In this document: positions 16,133 to 28,178 of the stretch, piece by piece
Position numbering within the stretch: position 1 is the stretch's first letter
Layout: each line of letters opens with the position of its first letter
Assembly: GCF_034355335.1 (NCBI RefSeq)
Contig: NZ_CP136422.1
Coordinates: forward strand, 201,001-265,000
Length of the DNA: 64,000 nucleotides
DNA from: Blautia coccoides
GTDB lineage: Bacteria > Bacillota > Clostridia > Lachnospirales > Lachnospiraceae
Direction of reading: 5' to 3'
The notes under the pieces: generated by a model
What the model was told of the DNA's origin: nothing
What the model saw: only the letters and a program-made list of their open reading frames with translations
Databases searched by the model: none
Position numbers and translations under genes: made by a program

Positions 16133-17084
16133 AATAGATTATCTGATTGTATCTTCAACGATTGACTTTTCTACGGATATGGTTTGCTATCGGTTATTGG
16201 AAGATAATGAGAAATTTTATCGCTTGAATCGAGATGAGTTTTTAAAACATAAAATAGTTGTAGATTTGCAAAATGAAGTGATGATAATATCCATAGATGG
16301 CGAAGAGTATGAGGCACAATTTGAACATTTAAAAGGAATATTTTTTAGAGCACCTGTTTTTTTGAGAACTCAATCAAAAAAAGAGTTATCAGTACAGGAA
16401 CAGTTAGAAAGGAATCAATGGAGTTCTTTTTTAAGAAATTTAATAGTTTTTAAAAATGCAAATTGGATTAATAACCCTGTAAGTACATATCGTGCAGAGA
16501 ATAAAATCTTTCAGTTATGTATTGCAAAAGAATATGGGTTAGAAGTACCTGTTACATATATTTCAAATTGTACCGATTTTAATTTGGAATCTGATAAGAA
16601 ATATATAGTTAAATCCTTAGATACAGCACTTTTTTATGATATGGAAAATAACAAGGAAATGTTTACATATTCTAATGTAGTCTCAGGTTCAGAATTAAAT
16701 GAGTATGATTTGACATCGGCTCCGATATTTATACAGGAATTTTTAAATCCTAAAATAGATTGCAGAGTTACATATGTACAAGGCAAACTTTTTCCGGTGA
16801 AAATATTACAAAATGGAAAGGGATTGTATGGTGACTGGCGTATGCGAAAGGAGGAGTTAGAATATATCCCTTTTCAATTACCAACATATGTTGAAAATGC
16901 AATACATAAACTTATGAAAAAATTAGAATTAAATTTTGGCGGGATTGATTTGGCTATTGTTTCGGGAGAATATTATTTTATTGAGGTGAATCCCACTGGA
17001 GAGTGGGGGTGGCTAGAGGTTAAGACAGGAACAAATATAAGTAAGACCATAAAAAGAGCATTGGCTGGAGATAAAGTATGTTAG
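16125..17084 (+). CDS. MvdD/GwsG-like ATP-grasp ligase, graspetide synthetase candidate
   Basis: A 319-aa ATP-grasp enzyme of the type that joins Ser/Thr/Lys side chains to Asp/Glu in graspetides. A pre-ATP-grasp domain is at the N-terminus (IVSSTIDFSTDMV, then FYRLNRDEF; FFRAPVF near 73-79). Family landmarks follow: INNPVSTYRAENK (115-127), the IDCRVTYV strand (211-218), DWRMR (237-241), GGIDLAI (272-278) and the metal-binding IEVNPTGEWGW (286-296). Many relatives have NPNGQW at this last site; here it is NPTGEW. The start is GTG with GAGG 9 bases upstream. Base composition is far more AT-rich than the ICE genes around it. Confidence 0.85.
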   Translation: MNKIDYLIVSSTIDFSTDMVCYRLLEDNEKFYRLNRDEFLKHKIVVDLQNEVMIISIDGEEYEAQFEHLKGIFFRAPVFLRTQSKKELSVQEQLERNQWSSFLRNLIVFKNANWINNPVSTYRAENKIFQLCIAKEYGLEVPVTYISNCTDFNLESDKKYIVKSLDTALFYDMENNKEMFTYSNVVSGSELNEYDLTSAPIFIQEFLNPKIDCRVTYVQGKLFPVKILQNGKGLYGDWRMRKEELEYIPFQLPTYVENAIHKLMKKLELNFGGIDLAIVSGEYYFIEVNPTGEWGWLEVKTGTNISKTIKRALAGDKVC

Positions 17085-17893
17085 GGCAAATTATTCCAAT
17101 TATAGATATAACTAAAAAGAATAAAATATTACGTGAAAAAAATCGTACAGTATCGAATATCGAAATCCCAGAAAATATTGAGGAGATTGATATTAAATAT
17201 TTAGAAGATGACTATAAAGCAACGTTAGATGTAAAGAATAGATTTGAAGATAAGGCTAAAACAATAATTGCAGCTTTGACAATTGCTATCACTTTAATTT
17301 TAAATTTATCAAAGATTATTGATACAGTTGCAAATAAAATTCCAATACCGTATTTCAATTATTGTATATTTATAGTGGCTATTTTATCAATATCGTATAT
17401 GCTGATGGCAGGAATAATGTCAATTCAGGTTTTGATAAAAGAAAATTTATTATATTCGATTTCATTTGAAAAACGGACGGATAAAAAGAGCATATACCAA
17501 TCAACACAACAAAATATTAATCAAAATTTAATAAGAAATAACATTATATATACAGCGTATTTATCAATAAGAAATTCGGTTATATGTCTCCTGATTATTT
17601 TTGTATTATCAATATATCCTTTTCAAGTTTCAGATAATAGCAGTATAAGTAACATCGAAGCTAATAACGGAACAGAGATAATATATGGTAACGATGCGGT
17701 TGAGTGGATATTGAATAATCCTCAAAAGAAACCGGATTTTGACAAAATTATTGAAGCATATAATAATCTTGGCGAGGATGGAACGCAGAAAAATATATAT
17801 GATAAAAATCAAGGGATTATTGTTACTGTCGAATCTTTAAATGATTCATATTTGTTTTCTAATATAATAAATGACATTACGGAAGTCAACTGA
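17078..17893 (+). CDS. Three-helix membrane protein of the graspetide-like operon
   Basis: A 271-aa protein I do not recognise. A cytoplasmic helical segment (about 35-60) leads into membrane helices at about 62-81 and 91-120. A polar linker follows, then a third helix at about 166-184 and an 85-residue C-terminal domain probably outside the membrane. The topology loosely recalls SLATT or two-TM effector proteins, but that resemblance is weak. The ATG overlaps the ATP-grasp stop (ATGTTAG), so production is coupled to the ligase. Possible roles are immunity, export or effector. No peptidase, ABC exporter or SPASM gene is nearby. Confidence 0.65.
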   Translation: MLGQIIPIIDITKKNKILREKNRTVSNIEIPENIEEIDIKYLEDDYKATLDVKNRFEDKAKTIIAALTIAITLILNLSKIIDTVANKIPIPYFNYCIFIVAILSISYMLMAGIMSIQVLIKENLLYSISFEKRTDKKSIYQSTQQNINQNLIRNNIIYTAYLSIRNSVICLLIIFVLSIYPFQVSDNSSISNIEANNGTEIIYGNDAVEWILNNPQKKPDFDKIIEAYNNLGEDGTQKNIYDKNQGIIVTVESLNDSYLFSNIINDITEVN

Positions 17894-17901
17894 TGACAGA
17901 T

Positions 17902-17935
17902 AGCACTTAGGAGAAATCTTAGGTGCTTTTCTTAT
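17902..17935 (+). terminator. Terminator of the graspetide-like operon
   Basis: AGCACTTAG and CTTAGGTGCT form a stem (17902-17926), followed by TTTTCTTAT. It starts 9 bp after the last stop codon and closes the AT-rich cassette. The remaining bases to the next gene (17936-18067) show no gene. Confidence 0.75.
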
Positions 17936-18067
17936 ATTAAAAATTTGAGGAAAGGAGCAGAAAAAAATTGAATAAAGTTTACCGTCACTGGTGGCAATGG
18001 CTCATGAGCGAACCATAGCCGCCTTTTTTATTGCACAAAAGTAATAAACAGGAAATGGAGGATTGCC

Positions 18068-21000
18068 ATGAGAAAATATGACGTAATTTCCGCACTCTCC
18101 GAAGAAACATCAAAGCGGGTGACGAGAAATGAAGAAAGCTGGAAGAAATATCTGAACACAGCATCAAGGCTCTACAAATACCCGTTCAAAGACCAGCTCC
18201 TTATCTATGCCCAAAGACCGGATGCCACAGCCTGCGCTTCCATAGAGATATGGAATGAAAAAATGCACTGTTGGGTAAACAAGGGCGCAAAGGGGATTGC
18301 ACTTCTGGATGAAGAAGGGAGTCCCTACACCGGACTGCGGTACGTCTTTGACATATCGGACGTGCATAAGGCAAGGCGCATCGGGCGTTTCCCTCAGCTT
18401 TGGGAGATGCGGGAGGAACATCAGGAAGCGGTTCTGAACCGTCTGGAAGGGATTTACGGGGATACCAATAAGGAAACGAGATTTGTGGACAGGATCAGGG
18501 AGATTGCTTCCCGGATTGCACAGGACTGTTATGGGGAGCTTGCTTCGGATATGGAATATCTGAAAGAGGGAAGTTTTCTGGAGGAACTGGACGAACTGAA
18601 TATCGCTGTTCGTGTCCGGGAAACGCTGGCGGACAGCATCGCCTACACCGTCTTAAAGCGGTGCGGCATGGAAGATGCGGAGCTGGCAGAGGAAATCCAG
18701 TTCCCTTATATCCATGAGTTTAATACAATAGAAACCCTGTCGCACATCGGTGACAGCATATCCGATTTATCCAAGCCTGTGCTTATGGAGATTGGCAAAG
18801 CAATCGGGGCGTATGACAGGGAAATCGCCGGAAAGGAAGCATCAAGAAATTTTGTCGAAAAAGGACTTGCAAATACCTCTGACACACGCTATAATGCTTT
18901 AAAGCGTGAAAGCGAAACAGAGGACGTACAACCTACCACACAGACCGGAAATGCCGGGGAAAGGGGAAATAATGATGAATCTGACCTACGAGAAGAACGG
19001 GGATTACATGATACCGATGTTACAGGTGGACGAGCAGCCGGAGGGGACGCTTACGAAATACGGACTGATGAGGAAGAATTACTTACAGGAACACAAGAAG
19101 GGGATTTACACCGGGCTTCTGCTGAAAGGGAAGCTGAAAGAGCATCTTCTGACCATTCAGGAGCAGGCGGAGCAGAGGATGGAACTGCTGACCGGGCAGA
19201 TGATGAAGCAGGAGGGAGTGACGGAAAAACTCAAGGCGGAGAACCAGATGCTCTGGGTTCAGAAGATGAACAACATCAGGCACTCGGCGGAGGAAATCGT
19301 ACTGAGGGAGCTGGTATACAGCCTGTAAGTGAAGAAGCGACTGAAAAAACTGAAAATAAGGATTTACCAGAGCCGGACAGTGGAGAACCATTGCCCGGTC
19401 TTTCTTTGTCCGAAATAGAGAAAGGCATCTTGCAGTTTGATGAATTTATGGTACATAAATGCCCGGATATTGCCGGGGTAATGCTTTTCGAGCCGGATAA
19501 GGATAAACAGACGGAATATATCAAAAACAGTTACAGGCACAAGGAATTTACCAAGTTTTATGTAGGGGAGGAAAGAGCCGGGTACAGGGCGGACGAAAAC
19601 GGTCTGACGGTCTGGAAGGGGAGCTATTTAAACAGGACAGCGGAGGCAACTGTATCATGGGAAGCTGTGAGGGACAGCATCGCTTTTTACATGGAAAAGG
19701 GCGAATATCTGAAAGAAGGGCAGATTCCGCAATGGGAAGAACCGAAGGAAAAGGAAGTTTACCAGCAGCTTAGTTTATTCCCCACGATAGAGGAACAGAT
19801 CGGCACAATAGAAGCGGCGCAGGCAGGAGAGAAATATATCATGCCCGCCGCTTTTTCTCTGCCAAAGGAGCAGCTTGAAGCCATTTTACGCACAGGGGGC
19901 GGACGGGATAACAGCAGGAGCCGCATTTATGCCAAGTACCAGCAGGGCAAAACGCCGGAGGAAATGGCGGAGTTTCTGAAAAATGAGTACCGTACTACCG
20001 GGAAAGGCTTTGATTTTGGCAGCAATCCCATTTCCGTCTGGTTCAATGAATCCGGCATGAGCATCGGCTACGGAATGTCCGCAAAGGAAAATCCGGTTGC
20101 GGTGATGGGCTGGCAGGAAATAGAGGGCGTTGTCCGTTCTATGGTGGAGAATGGCTCTTACATGGGCGCAAATGAAGTGTTCCTTGTGGATGCGGTGGAA
20201 CGCCAGAGGGTGTCAAATGACCTGTTCAATTTCTTCCGGGACGGTATCGGGGAAATCCCGGAGAACATACCGATTAAGACTTACAACCACCCGGAGAGCA
20301 TGACAAACCTCTGCGAGCTTTTATCCACGCAGGAGGGGCGTGATGTCGTTGCCGGGGAGCTTTCCCACGCAAAAGAGCAGATTGAAGCCGGGGAAAAACA
20401 GATAAGATGGCGGTATGTAAAAAAGCCGGAGCATCTGCTTTCAGAGATTGCGGATTTAAGCACAGAGAAAACGGAATACCCGGTACAGGACAGCGTGGAG
20501 GTGCTGCATGAGGATTTTATCACGCAGGATGAGATAGATGAGCGTCTGACAGGCGGCAGTAACTATCATCATGGGCAGTTCCGTATCTATGAGTATTTTA
20601 TGGAAGGGCATGACAAGAAAGAAAACATTGCCTTCCTTAAAAATGAGTACGGGACGGGCGGCGGCTCTCCCGCCCTGATCGGTTCAGACCGGAGCGATGA
20701 ATGGCACGATTCCAAAGGAATTAAATTGGGGAAAGGCAGGATAGGCGATCCATACGCAAAAGTGCTTTTAAAATGGAACGTGGTGGAGAAGCGCATCAGG
20801 GAGCTTGTCAGTGCGGATAAATACCTTACGCCGAAGGGGAAAGAAGCCTTCGCACAGTACAAAAAAGAGCAGGCGGAGGAAGCCATGCGCCGGGAGCAGG
20901 AAAAGCTGGAGCATGGTATCCGGGTGGAGTGCAAAGACGCCATAGAAAAAGCGATTGCGGAGAAATTTGACGGTTACACCCTTCCGAGGGATACCGCAGA

Positions 21001-24000
21001 GGGCGTTATCCGGCAGTATGGGAAGGAACGGGTAGAGATTGTCCTTGCCAATACAATCACGCACTTATCCCATGACGAGCGGTTTTCCCAAAACAATAAG
21101 GAATGGGCAGAAAGCCTTGTGCCTTCCGCTGACTGGCAGACAAGGGATTATATCATCACGTCCCACCCGGCTGTTTTGGATGGTTTCACCAATCAGGCAA
21201 GGCGGTTTATAGAGCGTGACAGAGAGCCGGAAAAAATGGCTGTACCGGAGCAGGAAGCGGAAATGTCCGGGGACAATGTTCAGAGTCCCGAACCGGAAAA
21301 TAAATCCAGTGACAGTGAGAAAGCACTGGCTGAAAGGCTTGCGGAAATGTCCGTAGTGGTAAAAATCTGCGGTGCGCTGTCCATGAAAGATGTGGTCGGC
21401 TGGAACGAGGATACCGGGGCGGTTGCCATAGAGGATGCTGACAGGAGGTTAGAGGGCAAGGCAGTTTATGACACTCTGTTTCTGGAAGCCGCCGATTATG
21501 TACTGATGCAGTCATTAAGCGGCAATGCGGAAAAAGTGGTGGAGATGGATGTTCTGCTGAAGGAAGCACAGAAGTATGCGGCACGTTATGAGAATGAGCC
21601 AGAACAGCAGAGGGAAGGACACGCTGCGGAAATATCTGAAGCAGAGCCAACAGGAGAACGCCGGGAGGAAAATCACCCGGATGCAGAGCAGGAAAAACGG
21701 ACAGAAGAACTGGAACAGGAAGAAACAGTACGCTTTACGGTTACGGAAACTTCGGATGCCTTTACAGAGCCTTATGCGGTATGGGACAGTGAAACGCAGG
21801 ATTATTATGCAACAGGCGATGGCACAGTGCCGACATTTGACACATCGGAGGAAGCAGATGTTTTCTGCCATAAGCTCAATGAAAGTTCTCAAACAGAGAA
21901 TTTACAGGAAACAGGGCAGAAAGAAACAAAAGATATTGCATCAGAGCCGGAAAATGTTACAGAGGAAACGGAACAGCCGGGAACGGTAGATGTTTCAGGC
22001 ACAAAAAATCCTGCTGAAAAAGATGATTTCCCCGACATTGACACACAGGCTGTCCGGGAAGGTCTGGAAAAAGCCGGGATTGTGGATGGGCAGTTAGTAG
22101 ATGAAACCGCCTTAGAAAACGATCCGTTTATCCGGCAGGTCATGGGCGATGTGGAAACGCTGACCGGGGGCAAGCCGCCAGAGCCGGGGAAAGCACCACA
22201 AAAAGAGCCGGAGATTGATAAAACTGGCGCAGTCAATTACCATATCTCTTTCAATGAAGCGGAGAATACCGGGAAAGGGTTTGCGCCGAAAGAGAAATTC
22301 CGGCAGAACGTGGAAGCCATACGAACCCTTGAAAAGATTGAAAGTGAACGCCGAACTGCTACACCGGAAGAACAGGAAGTTTTAGCAAAATATGTGGGGT
22401 GGGGAGGTCTTGCCGATGCCTTTGATTCTTCCAAAGCGAACTGGGCGAATGAGTATCAGGAATTAAAGAGCCTGTTATCCCCGGAGGAATACGCTTCCGC
22501 AAGGGAAAGCACGTTAAATGCCCACTATACAAGCCCGGTCATCATTCAGGCAATCTATGACGCAGTGGGGAAAATGGGATTTACCAGAGGGAACGTGTTA
22601 GATCCCGCCGCAGGCATTGGGAATTTCTATGGCTGTCTGCCGGAGGAAATGGCGGGGAGCAGGCTCTACGGGGCGGAGCTTGACGGGATTACCGGGCGCA
22701 TCGCAAAACAGCTTTACCCTCATGCGGACATTAAAATCACAGGATTTGAGAATACAAATTATCCCAATGACTTTTTTGACGTGGCGGTGGGGAATGTGCC
22801 TTTCGGACAGTATAAAGTGTCTGACAGGCAGTATGACAAGCACAATTTTTTAATACATGATTATTTTTTCGCAAAAACTTTGGATAAAGTACGTCCGGGT
22901 GGCATCGTTGCCTTTGTCACTTCAAAGGGGACTATGGATAAGAAAAACCCGGAAGTGCGGAAATACCTTGCACAGCGGGCGGAGCTATTAGGGGCGGTCA
23001 GGCTCCCGAACACAGCGTTTAAGGAAAATGCGGGTACGGAGGTCACTTCGGACATTCTATTTTTAAAGAAGCGTGACCGAGTGTTAGACATTGAGCCGGA
23101 CTGGGTGCATCTGACGGAAAAAGACGGTATCGTGATAAACCAGTATTTCGCAGACCACCCGGAAATGGTACTCGGCAGAATGGAGATGGTTTCCGGGGCG
23201 CATGGCATGGAAAGCGCCTGCCTGCCGGACACGTCCCTTCCCCTGTCGGCGCAGCTTAAACATGCGCTCTCTTATGTGGAGGGCAGCATCGAGCAGGCAG
23301 ATTTTAACGAGATTGATGATGAGCTGGCAAGGGAGAACATACCCGCCGATCCAGAGGTAAAGAATTACAGTTATACCGTTGTGGACGATAAAGTGTACTA
23401 CAGGGAAAATTCCATTATGAAGCCTGTGGACGTATCGGAGAAAGCGAAGCAGCGCATGAAGGGCATGGTGGCGATCCGGGACTGTACGCAGGAGTTGATA
23501 AATTTCCAGTTGGACGAATACCCGGAGGATATGATTTTAAACAAGCAGGCGGAATTAAACCAGTTATACGATGATTTCTCCAAGAAATTCGGTCTGCTGA
23601 ACTCACAGACCAACCGGAGGGCGTTCAATCAGGATTCCAGCTACTGCCTGTTATGCTCCCTTGAAAATCTGGACGATGAGGGGAATTTTCTCGGCAAGGC
23701 GGATATGTTCTCCAAACGTACCATTAAAAAGCAGGAAGTTGTGACGAGCGTGGACACAGCCAGTGAAGCACTGGCGGTATCTTTAAGTGAGAAGGCGGGC
23801 GTGGACTTAGCCTATATGTCGGAGCTTGCGGACAAGAGCGTGGAGGAGATCACAAAGGAGCTTGCGGGGGTAATCTTCCAGAACCCGGTCACAGAGGAAT
23901 GGGAAACCGCAGACGAGTATTTAAGCGGGAACGTGCGGGAGAAGCTGTCAGTGGCGAGAACCTTTGCGGAAAACCACCCGGAATATGCCATTAACGTATC

Positions 24001-27000
24001 CTCACTGGAAAGCGTACAGCCGAAGGAGCTGGACGCATCGGAGATTGAGGTGCGTGTGGGCGCAACATGGATTTCTCCCAAATATATTGAGGACTTCATG
24101 CGTGAAACTTTTGAAACGCCGGAGTACCTTTTTGACCGGAACACAATGGGCGTACTCTACTCCAATGTGACCGGGCAGTGGAACGTGAAGGGAAAAAACG
24201 CAGACCGGGGAAATGCCCTTGTCAACATGACTTACGGAACAGGGCGGGCAAACGCCTATAAGATTCTGGAGGATTCCTTAAATTTGCGTGATACCCGTAT
24301 TTTTGACATTGTGACGGAGGACGGGAAGGAAAAAAGAGTCCTCAACAAAAAAGAAACCACGCTGGCAAGCCAGAAACAGGAAGCAATCCGGGAAGCCTTT
24401 AAGGACTGGGTATTTCGTGATCCGGAACGCAGGCAGGATTTGTGTGCAAAGTATAACGAGCTTTTCAATTCCACCAGACCGAGGGAATATGACGGTTCAC
24501 ACTTGAAATTCCCCGGCATGACGCCGGACATCGTACTCAGACCACACCAGCTTAACGCTGTGGCGCATCAGTTATACGGGGACAACACCCTGCTTGCCCA
24601 TTGCGTGGGTGCGGGAAAGACCTTTGAAATGATTGCGGCGGCAATGGAAAATAAGAGGTTGGGATTGTGCCAAAAGAGCTTATTTGTTGTTCCGAACCAT
24701 TTGACGGAGCAGTGGGCGAGTGACTTCCTGCGCCTGTATCCGGGTGCGAATATTTTAGCGGCAACCAAGAAAGATTTTGAACCCGCCAACCGGAAAAAGT
24801 TCTGCTCCCGGATAGCGACAGGGGATTATGACGCTGTGATTATCGGTCACAGCCAGTTTGAAAAAATCCCGCTTTCCACCGAAAGGCAGATGGCGATGAT
24901 TGAAAGGCAGATAACAGAAATTGAAATGGCAATCGAAACACTCAAAGCGGAGAATGGCGAGCGTTACTCCATTAAGCAGATGGAAAAGACGAAAAAATCC
25001 CTGTCCGCAAGGTTGAGCCGCTTAAACGATTCCAGCCGGAAGGACAATGTTGTGACCTTTGAACAGTTGGGCGTGGATCGGCTGTTTGTGGACGAAAGCC
25101 ATAATTACAAAAATCTGTTCCTTTACACCAAAATGCGGAATGTGGCGGGCATCGCACAGACGGAAGCGCAGAAATCTTCGGATATGTTTGCCAAGTGCCA
25201 GTATATGGACGAGCTGACCGGAGGGAAGGGCATTACATTCGCAACGGGTACACCGATCAGCAACAGTATGACGGAGCTTTACACCAATATGCGTTATCTC
25301 CAGTACAACACCTTACAGCGATTGGGGTTAGGTCATTTTGACAGTTGGGCGGCATCGTTCGGGGAAACGCAGACAGCAATCGAGCTTGCGCCGGAGGGGA
25401 CTGGATACCGGGCAAAGACGAGGTTTGCCAAGTTCTTTAATCTGCCGGAACTGATTGCATTATTTAAGGAAAGCGCAGACATTCAGACACCGGATATGTT
25501 AAAGCTGCCAGTGCCGGAAGCGGATTATGAAAATATCGTGTTAAAGCCGAGCGAGTACCAGCAGGATATGGTACAGTCCCTTGCGGACAGGGCGGAAGCA
25601 GTCAGGGACAGGAAAGTGCAGCCAAACATCGACAATATGCTAAAGATAACCAACGATGGAAGAAAGTTAGCGTTAGACCAGCGGCTCATCAATGCTATGC
25701 TCCCCGATGAGGAAAACTCTAAAGCCACAACCTGTGTGGATAAGGCGTTTGAGATATGGGAGCAGACAAAAGAGCAGAAATCGGCGCAGCTTATCTTCTG
25801 CGATTTATCCACACCGAAAGGAGATGGGACATTCAATGTATATGAGGACATCAGGGATAAGCTCATGGCGAAGGGAGTGCCGGAGAATGAGATAGCTTTT
25901 ATCCATGACGCCAATACGGAAACAAGGAAAGCGGAGCTGTTCGCAAAGGTAAGAAGCGGGCAGGTTCGTTTTTTGTTAGGCTCAACCGCAAAAATGGGAG
26001 CCGGAACCAACGTGCAGGACAGGCTTATCGCTTTACACCACCTCGATGTGCCTTGGCGTCCGTCCGACATTGAACAGCAGGAAGGGCGCATTTTAAGGCA
26101 GGGCAACATGAATGATAAGGTAAAGATTTTCCGGTATGTGACGGAAGGGACATTCGACAGCTACTCATGGCAGCTCATCGAAAATAAGCAGAAATTCATC
26201 GGTCAGATCATGACGAGCAAATCCCCTGTGCGCAGCTGTGAGGACATAGACGAAGCCGCCCTCACTTATGCGGAAGTGAAGGCTCTGGCAACGGGCAATC
26301 CCTACATAAAAGAAAAGATGGATTTAGATATTCAGGTATCCAAGCTGAAGCTGTTAAAGGCGAACCACACCAGCCAGAAGTACCGCTTAGAGGACAATAT
26401 CGTGAAGCATTACCCGGTACAGATAGCCGCCATGAAAGAAAGGCTTGCGGGGTATCGTGCCGACATTCAGACCTACGCACAGAATAAATTCCCGGATAAA
26501 GACACCTTTTCCATAAAAATCGGCAACCGGGTATATACGGACAAAAAAGAAGCCGGGGCAGCGCTGATTGATATGTGCCGGAGCGCAAAACAGCCGAATA
26601 TGGCGGTCACAATCGGGGAATATCAGGGATTTAAAATGAGCGTTTCCTTTGATTCGTTTTTTTCCAAGTTTACGGTCAACTTAAAGGGCAGCATCAGCCA
26701 TGAGGTGGAAATCGGCACTGATCCGTTGGGGAATTTACAGAGGTTAAGCAATGCCTTAGAGGGCATGACCGGGAGAATGGATACGGTGGCGCAGAAACTG
26801 GAGAACGTGGAGCATCAGCTTGAAACCGCAAAAGTGGAGGTCACAAAGCCATTCGCACAGGAAGCGGAGCTTGCGGAGAAGCTGGAACGCCTGACAGAAT
26901 TAAATGCCCTGTTAAACATGGACGAAAAGGGCGGCGATGGGATTGATATGGACGATGAGCCGGAAATTGACGGGGAACAGGAAGAACTGGACACAGAGGA

Positions 27001-27232
27001 AACGGGGCGTGATGCGGAAGCTGTGGCGGATGCGCCTTTTAAGCCGCAGATGAACCGGGCAGTATCGGAAAAGACAGCGGAGCATAGGAAGGAGAGGATA
27101 TTAGCGGACAGTCCGAGAGGGCGCATTTCCGTAAAAGAAAAACTTGCCGAGATGCGGGAGAAGGCATACGGAAAGAAAATGCAGGAAAAGCCGGATTTGC
27201 AAAAAGGAAAGGGAAAAGAAGAAAGTTTATAA
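18068..27232 (+). CDS. Giant polyvalent protein with methylase-like and SNF2-type helicase domains
   Basis: A 3054-aa protein typical of Tn1549-type elements. An N-terminal region of unknown fold (1-270) is followed by a low-complexity acidic linker (about 280-440). Later come a class I methyltransferase core with DPAAGIGNF near 1512-1520 and NVPF near 1576, and a superfamily 2 helicase with GAGKT near 2181, DESH near 2341 and [10 protein letters not shown] near 2669. NVPF replaces the usual NPPF/NPPY, so methylation activity is doubtful. The C-terminus carries [15 protein letters not shown]. It probably protects or remodels incoming DNA, as proposed for polyvalent proteins. The linker DNA also encodes TnpV in another frame. 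Confidence 0.88.
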   Translation: MRKYDVISALSEETSKRVTRNEESWKKYLNTASRLYKYPFKDQLLIYAQRPDATACASIEIWNEKMHCWVNKGAKGIALLDEEGSPYTGLRYVFDISDVHKARRIGRFPQLWEMREEHQEAVLNRLEGIYGDTNKETRFVDRIREIASRIAQDCYGELASDMEYLKEGSFLEELDELNIAVRVRETLADSIAYTVLKRCGMEDAELAEEIQFPYIHEFNTIETLSHIGDSISDLSKPVLMEIGKAIGAYDREIAGKEASRNFVEKGLANTSDTRYNALKRESETEDVQPTTQTGNAGERGNNDESDLREERGLHDTDVTGGRAAGGDAYEIRTDEEELLTGTQEGDLHRASAEREAERASSDHSGAGGAEDGTADRADDEAGGSDGKTQGGEPDALGSEDEQHQALGGGNRTEGAGIQPVSEEATEKTENKDLPEPDSGEPLPGLSLSEIEKGILQFDEFMVHKCPDIAGVMLFEPDKDKQTEYIKNSYRHKEFTKFYVGEERAGYRADENGLTVWKGSYLNRTAEATVSWEAVRDSIAFYMEKGEYLKEGQIPQWEEPKEKEVYQQLSLFPTIEEQIGTIEAAQAGEKYIMPAAFSLPKEQLEAILRTGGGRDNSRSRIYAKYQQGKTPEEMAEFLKNEYRTTGKGFDFGSNPISVWFNESGMSIGYGMSAKENPVAVMGWQEIEGVVRSMVENGSYMGANEVFLVDAVERQRVSNDLFNFFRDGIGEIPENIPIKTYNHPESMTNLCELLSTQEGRDVVAGELSHAKEQIEAGEKQIRWRYVKKPEHLLSEIADLSTEKTEYPVQDSVEVLHEDFITQDEIDERLTGGSNYHHGQFRIYEYFMEGHDKKENIAFLKNEYGTGGGSPALIGSDRSDEWHDSKGIKLGKGRIGDPYAKVLLKWNVVEKRIRELVSADKYLTPKGKEAFAQYKKEQAEEAMRREQEKLEHGIRVECKDAIEKAIAEKFDGYTLPRDTAEGVIRQYGKERVEIVLANTITHLSHDERFSQNNKEWAESLVPSADWQTRDYIITSHPAVLDGFTNQARRFIERDREPEKMAVPEQEAEMSGDNVQSPEPENKSSDSEKALAERLAEMSVVVKICGALSMKDVVGWNEDTGAVAIEDADRRLEGKAVYDTLFLEAADYVLMQSLSGNAEKVVEMDVLLKEAQKYAARYENEPEQQREGHAAEISEAEPTGERREENHPDAEQEKRTEELEQEETVRFTVTETSDAFTEPYAVWDSETQDYYATGDGTVPTFDTSEEADVFCHKLNESSQTENLQETGQKETKDIASEPENVTEETEQPGTVDVSGTKNPAEKDDFPDIDTQAVREGLEKAGIVDGQLVDETALENDPFIRQVMGDVETLTGGKPPEPGKAPQKEPEIDKTGAVNYHISFNEAENTGKGFAPKEKFRQNVEAIRTLEKIESERRTATPEEQEVLAKYVGWGGLADAFDSSKANWANEYQELKSLLSPEEYASARESTLNAHYTSPVIIQAIYDAVGKMGFTRGNVLDPAAGIGNFYGCLPEEMAGSRLYGAELDGITGRIAKQLYPHADIKITGFENTNYPNDFFDVAVGNVPFGQYKVSDRQYDKHNFLIHDYFFAKTLDKVRPGGIVAFVTSKGTMDKKNPEVRKYLAQRAELLGAVRLPNTAFKENAGTEVTSDILFLKKRDRVLDIEPDWVHLTEKDGIVINQYFADHPEMVLGRMEMVSGAHGMESACLPDTSLPLSAQLKHALSYVEGSIEQADFNEIDDELARENIPADPEVKNYSYTVVDDKVYYRENSIMKPVDVSEKAKQRMKGMVAIRDCTQELINFQLDEYPEDMILNKQAELNQLYDDFSKKFGLLNSQTNRRAFNQDSSYCLLCSLENLDDEGNFLGKADMFSKRTIKKQEVVTSVDTASEALAVSLSEKAGVDLAYMSELADKSVEEITKELAGVIFQNPVTEEWETADEYLSGNVREKLSVARTFAENHPEYAINVSSLESVQPKELDASEIEVRVGATWISPKYIEDFMRETFETPEYLFDRNTMGVLYSNVTGQWNVKGKNADRGNALVNMTYGTGRANAYKILEDSLNLRDTRIFDIVTEDGKEKRVLNKKETTLASQKQEAIREAFKDWVFRDPERRQDLCAKYNELFNSTRPREYDGSHLKFPGMTPDIVLRPHQLNAVAHQLYGDNTLLAHCVGAGKTFEMIAAAMENKRLGLCQKSLFVVPNHLTEQWASDFLRLYPGANILAATKKDFEPANRKKFCSRIATGDYDAVIIGHSQFEKIPLSTERQMAMIERQITEIEMAIETLKAENGERYSIKQMEKTKKSLSARLSRLNDSSRKDNVVTFEQLGVDRLFVDESHNYKNLFLYTKMRNVAGIAQTEAQKSSDMFAKCQYMDELTGGKGITFATGTPISNSMTELYTNMRYLQYNTLQRLGLGHFDSWAASFGETQTAIELAPEGTGYRAKTRFAKFFNLPELIALFKESADIQTPDMLKLPVPEADYENIVLKPSEYQQDMVQSLADRAEAVRDRKVQPNIDNMLKITNDGRKLALDQRLINAMLPDEENSKATTCVDKAFEIWEQTKEQKSAQLIFCDLSTPKGDGTFNVYEDIRDKLMAKGVPENEIAFIHDANTETRKAELFAKVRSGQVRFLLGSTAKMGAGTNVQDRLIALHHLDVPWRPSDIEQQEGRILRQGNMNDKVKIFRYVTEGTFDSYSWQLIENKQKFIGQIMTSKSPVRSCEDIDEAALTYAEVKALATGNPYIKEKMDLDIQVSKLKLLKANHTSQKYRLEDNIVKHYPVQIAAMKERLAGYRADIQTYAQNKFPDKDTFSIKIGNRVYTDKKEAGAALIDMCRSAKQPNMAVTIGEYQGFKMSVSFDSFFSKFTVNLKGSISHEVEIGTDPLGNLQRLSNALEGMTGRMDTVAQKLENVEHQLETAKVEVTKPFAQEAELAEKLERLTELNALLNMDEKGGDGIDMDDEPEIDGEQEELDTEETGRDAEAVADAPFKPQMNRAVSEKTAEHRKERILADSPRGRISVKEKLAEMREKAYGKKMQEKPDLQKGKGKEESL
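18975..19328 (+). CDS. tnpV: TnpV-family protein, overprinted in another frame
   Basis: A 117-aa protein matching the TnpV family of clostridial mobile elements (known from Tn4451-type elements): start [11 protein letters not shown], helical middle, end [19 protein letters not shown]. It lies wholly inside the giant gene in a different frame. The giant frame there reads a repetitive Glu/Asp/Gly-rich linker, so the TnpV frame looks like the more constrained one. AAGGGG at 18961-18966 gives 8-base spacing to ATG 18975 and 5 to ATG 18972. Function of TnpV is unknown. Confidence 0.75.
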   Translation: MNLTYEKNGDYMIPMLQVDEQPEGTLTKYGLMRKNYLQEHKKGIYTGLLLKGKLKEHLLTIQEQAEQRMELLTGQMMKQEGVTEKLKAENQMLWVQKMNNIRHSAEEIVLRELVYSL

Positions 27233-27243
27233 GGAGGACAAAA

Positions 27244-28086
27244 ATGGAAACAGTAGGACAGAACACAAAACAGGTCATGGAGGAAAATGACGTATTAAAG
27301 CAGTTCATGGAGCTGCTTAACCAGCAGAACATGAAAGAGCAGTCACAGGATTTTATGGGGATTTTCTGGTATGTGGCGGGTATGCAGGTACAGCTTTCCG
27401 CAATGGTGGACGAGTTACAGGGTGTCCGGGAACAGCTTTCACAGATGCAGGAGAACCAGCCAAAATCAGTGAAAGAGAACCTCATGGATAAAGCGGCGCA
27501 CCTTCAGGGGAAAATCACAAGCCTGTCGGAGCGCCTGACAGCGGTAAGAAACCGTCTGGTAGAAACAGCGGCACAGGCGGTCAGCGCCTTTAAGGAAAAA
27601 GGGAAAGCGGAGATGTGCAAGGTTCTCCAGAAAGGAATCTCCGGCGTGAAGTCCATGCTTTCCGATTACCGGGAACGTCTGGTTGAAGTGATGACGGATT
27701 TTGAAAAGACAGCCAACCAGATTGACAGCATCGGGGACGAACTGAAGCAGATCGGGAACAGCGTTTCCAACGTGGGCAGGCTGTTAGCCGGGAAAGGCAC
27801 GAAAGAGGTATCGGACGAAAAGCCGGGTGTCGGTCTGACAAGGGCAATCAATACGCCTGTAAAAAAAGCGGTGGAGAACCTCCGGAAAAAGATTGATGCG
27901 GCGGATCAGGCATTTGAAAAGCTGGATCGGCTCTCTGACCGTCTGGATGCCGGGAAGGAAGCGGAGAAAGGCGGGCGGGTGTCCGTAAAGGATAAGCTGT
28001 CGCAGATGAAAGAAAAAGCGGGACAGCAGAAGAAAGCGCCGGAGCCGGACAAGGCAAAGGCGAAAAGCAAAGAGGAAAGTTTATAA
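27244..28086 (+). CDS. DUF6674-family helical ICE protein
   Basis: A 280-aa, largely alpha-helical coiled-coil protein matching DUF6674 of Tn1549-type elements. AAGGAGG precedes the ATG, 11 bp after the giant gene, so they are co-transcribed. The C-terminus contains RVSVKDKLSQMKEKA, a version of the motif shared with PcfB and both giant proteins, then a Lys-rich tail ending KEESL, the same last residues as the 3054-aa protein. Function unknown. Confidence 0.78.
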   Translation: METVGQNTKQVMEENDVLKQFMELLNQQNMKEQSQDFMGIFWYVAGMQVQLSAMVDELQGVREQLSQMQENQPKSVKENLMDKAAHLQGKITSLSERLTAVRNRLVETAAQAVSAFKEKGKAEMCKVLQKGISGVKSMLSDYRERLVEVMTDFEKTANQIDSIGDELKQIGNSVSNVGRLLAGKGTKEVSDEKPGVGLTRAINTPVKKAVENLRKKIDAADQAFEKLDRLSDRLDAGKEAEKGGRVSVKDKLSQMKEKAGQQKKAPEPDKAKAKSKEESL

Positions 28087-28113
28087 AATTTATCAGCAAA
28101 TAAAAATATCCAA

Positions 28114-28153
28114 AACGGGGGCAGACGGGGAAACTTATCTGTCCCCTGTTTTT
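28114..28153 (+). terminator. Intrinsic terminator or attenuator
   Basis: AACGGGGGCAGA pairs with TCTGTCCCCTGTT around a 12-base loop, followed by a run of T. It lies between the DUF6674 and 1532-aa protein genes and would lower downstream expression. A good ribosome site (GGAGG) follows directly. Confidence 0.7.
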
Positions 28154-28178
28154 ATGGAGGAAAAGGAGAACGAACCAT

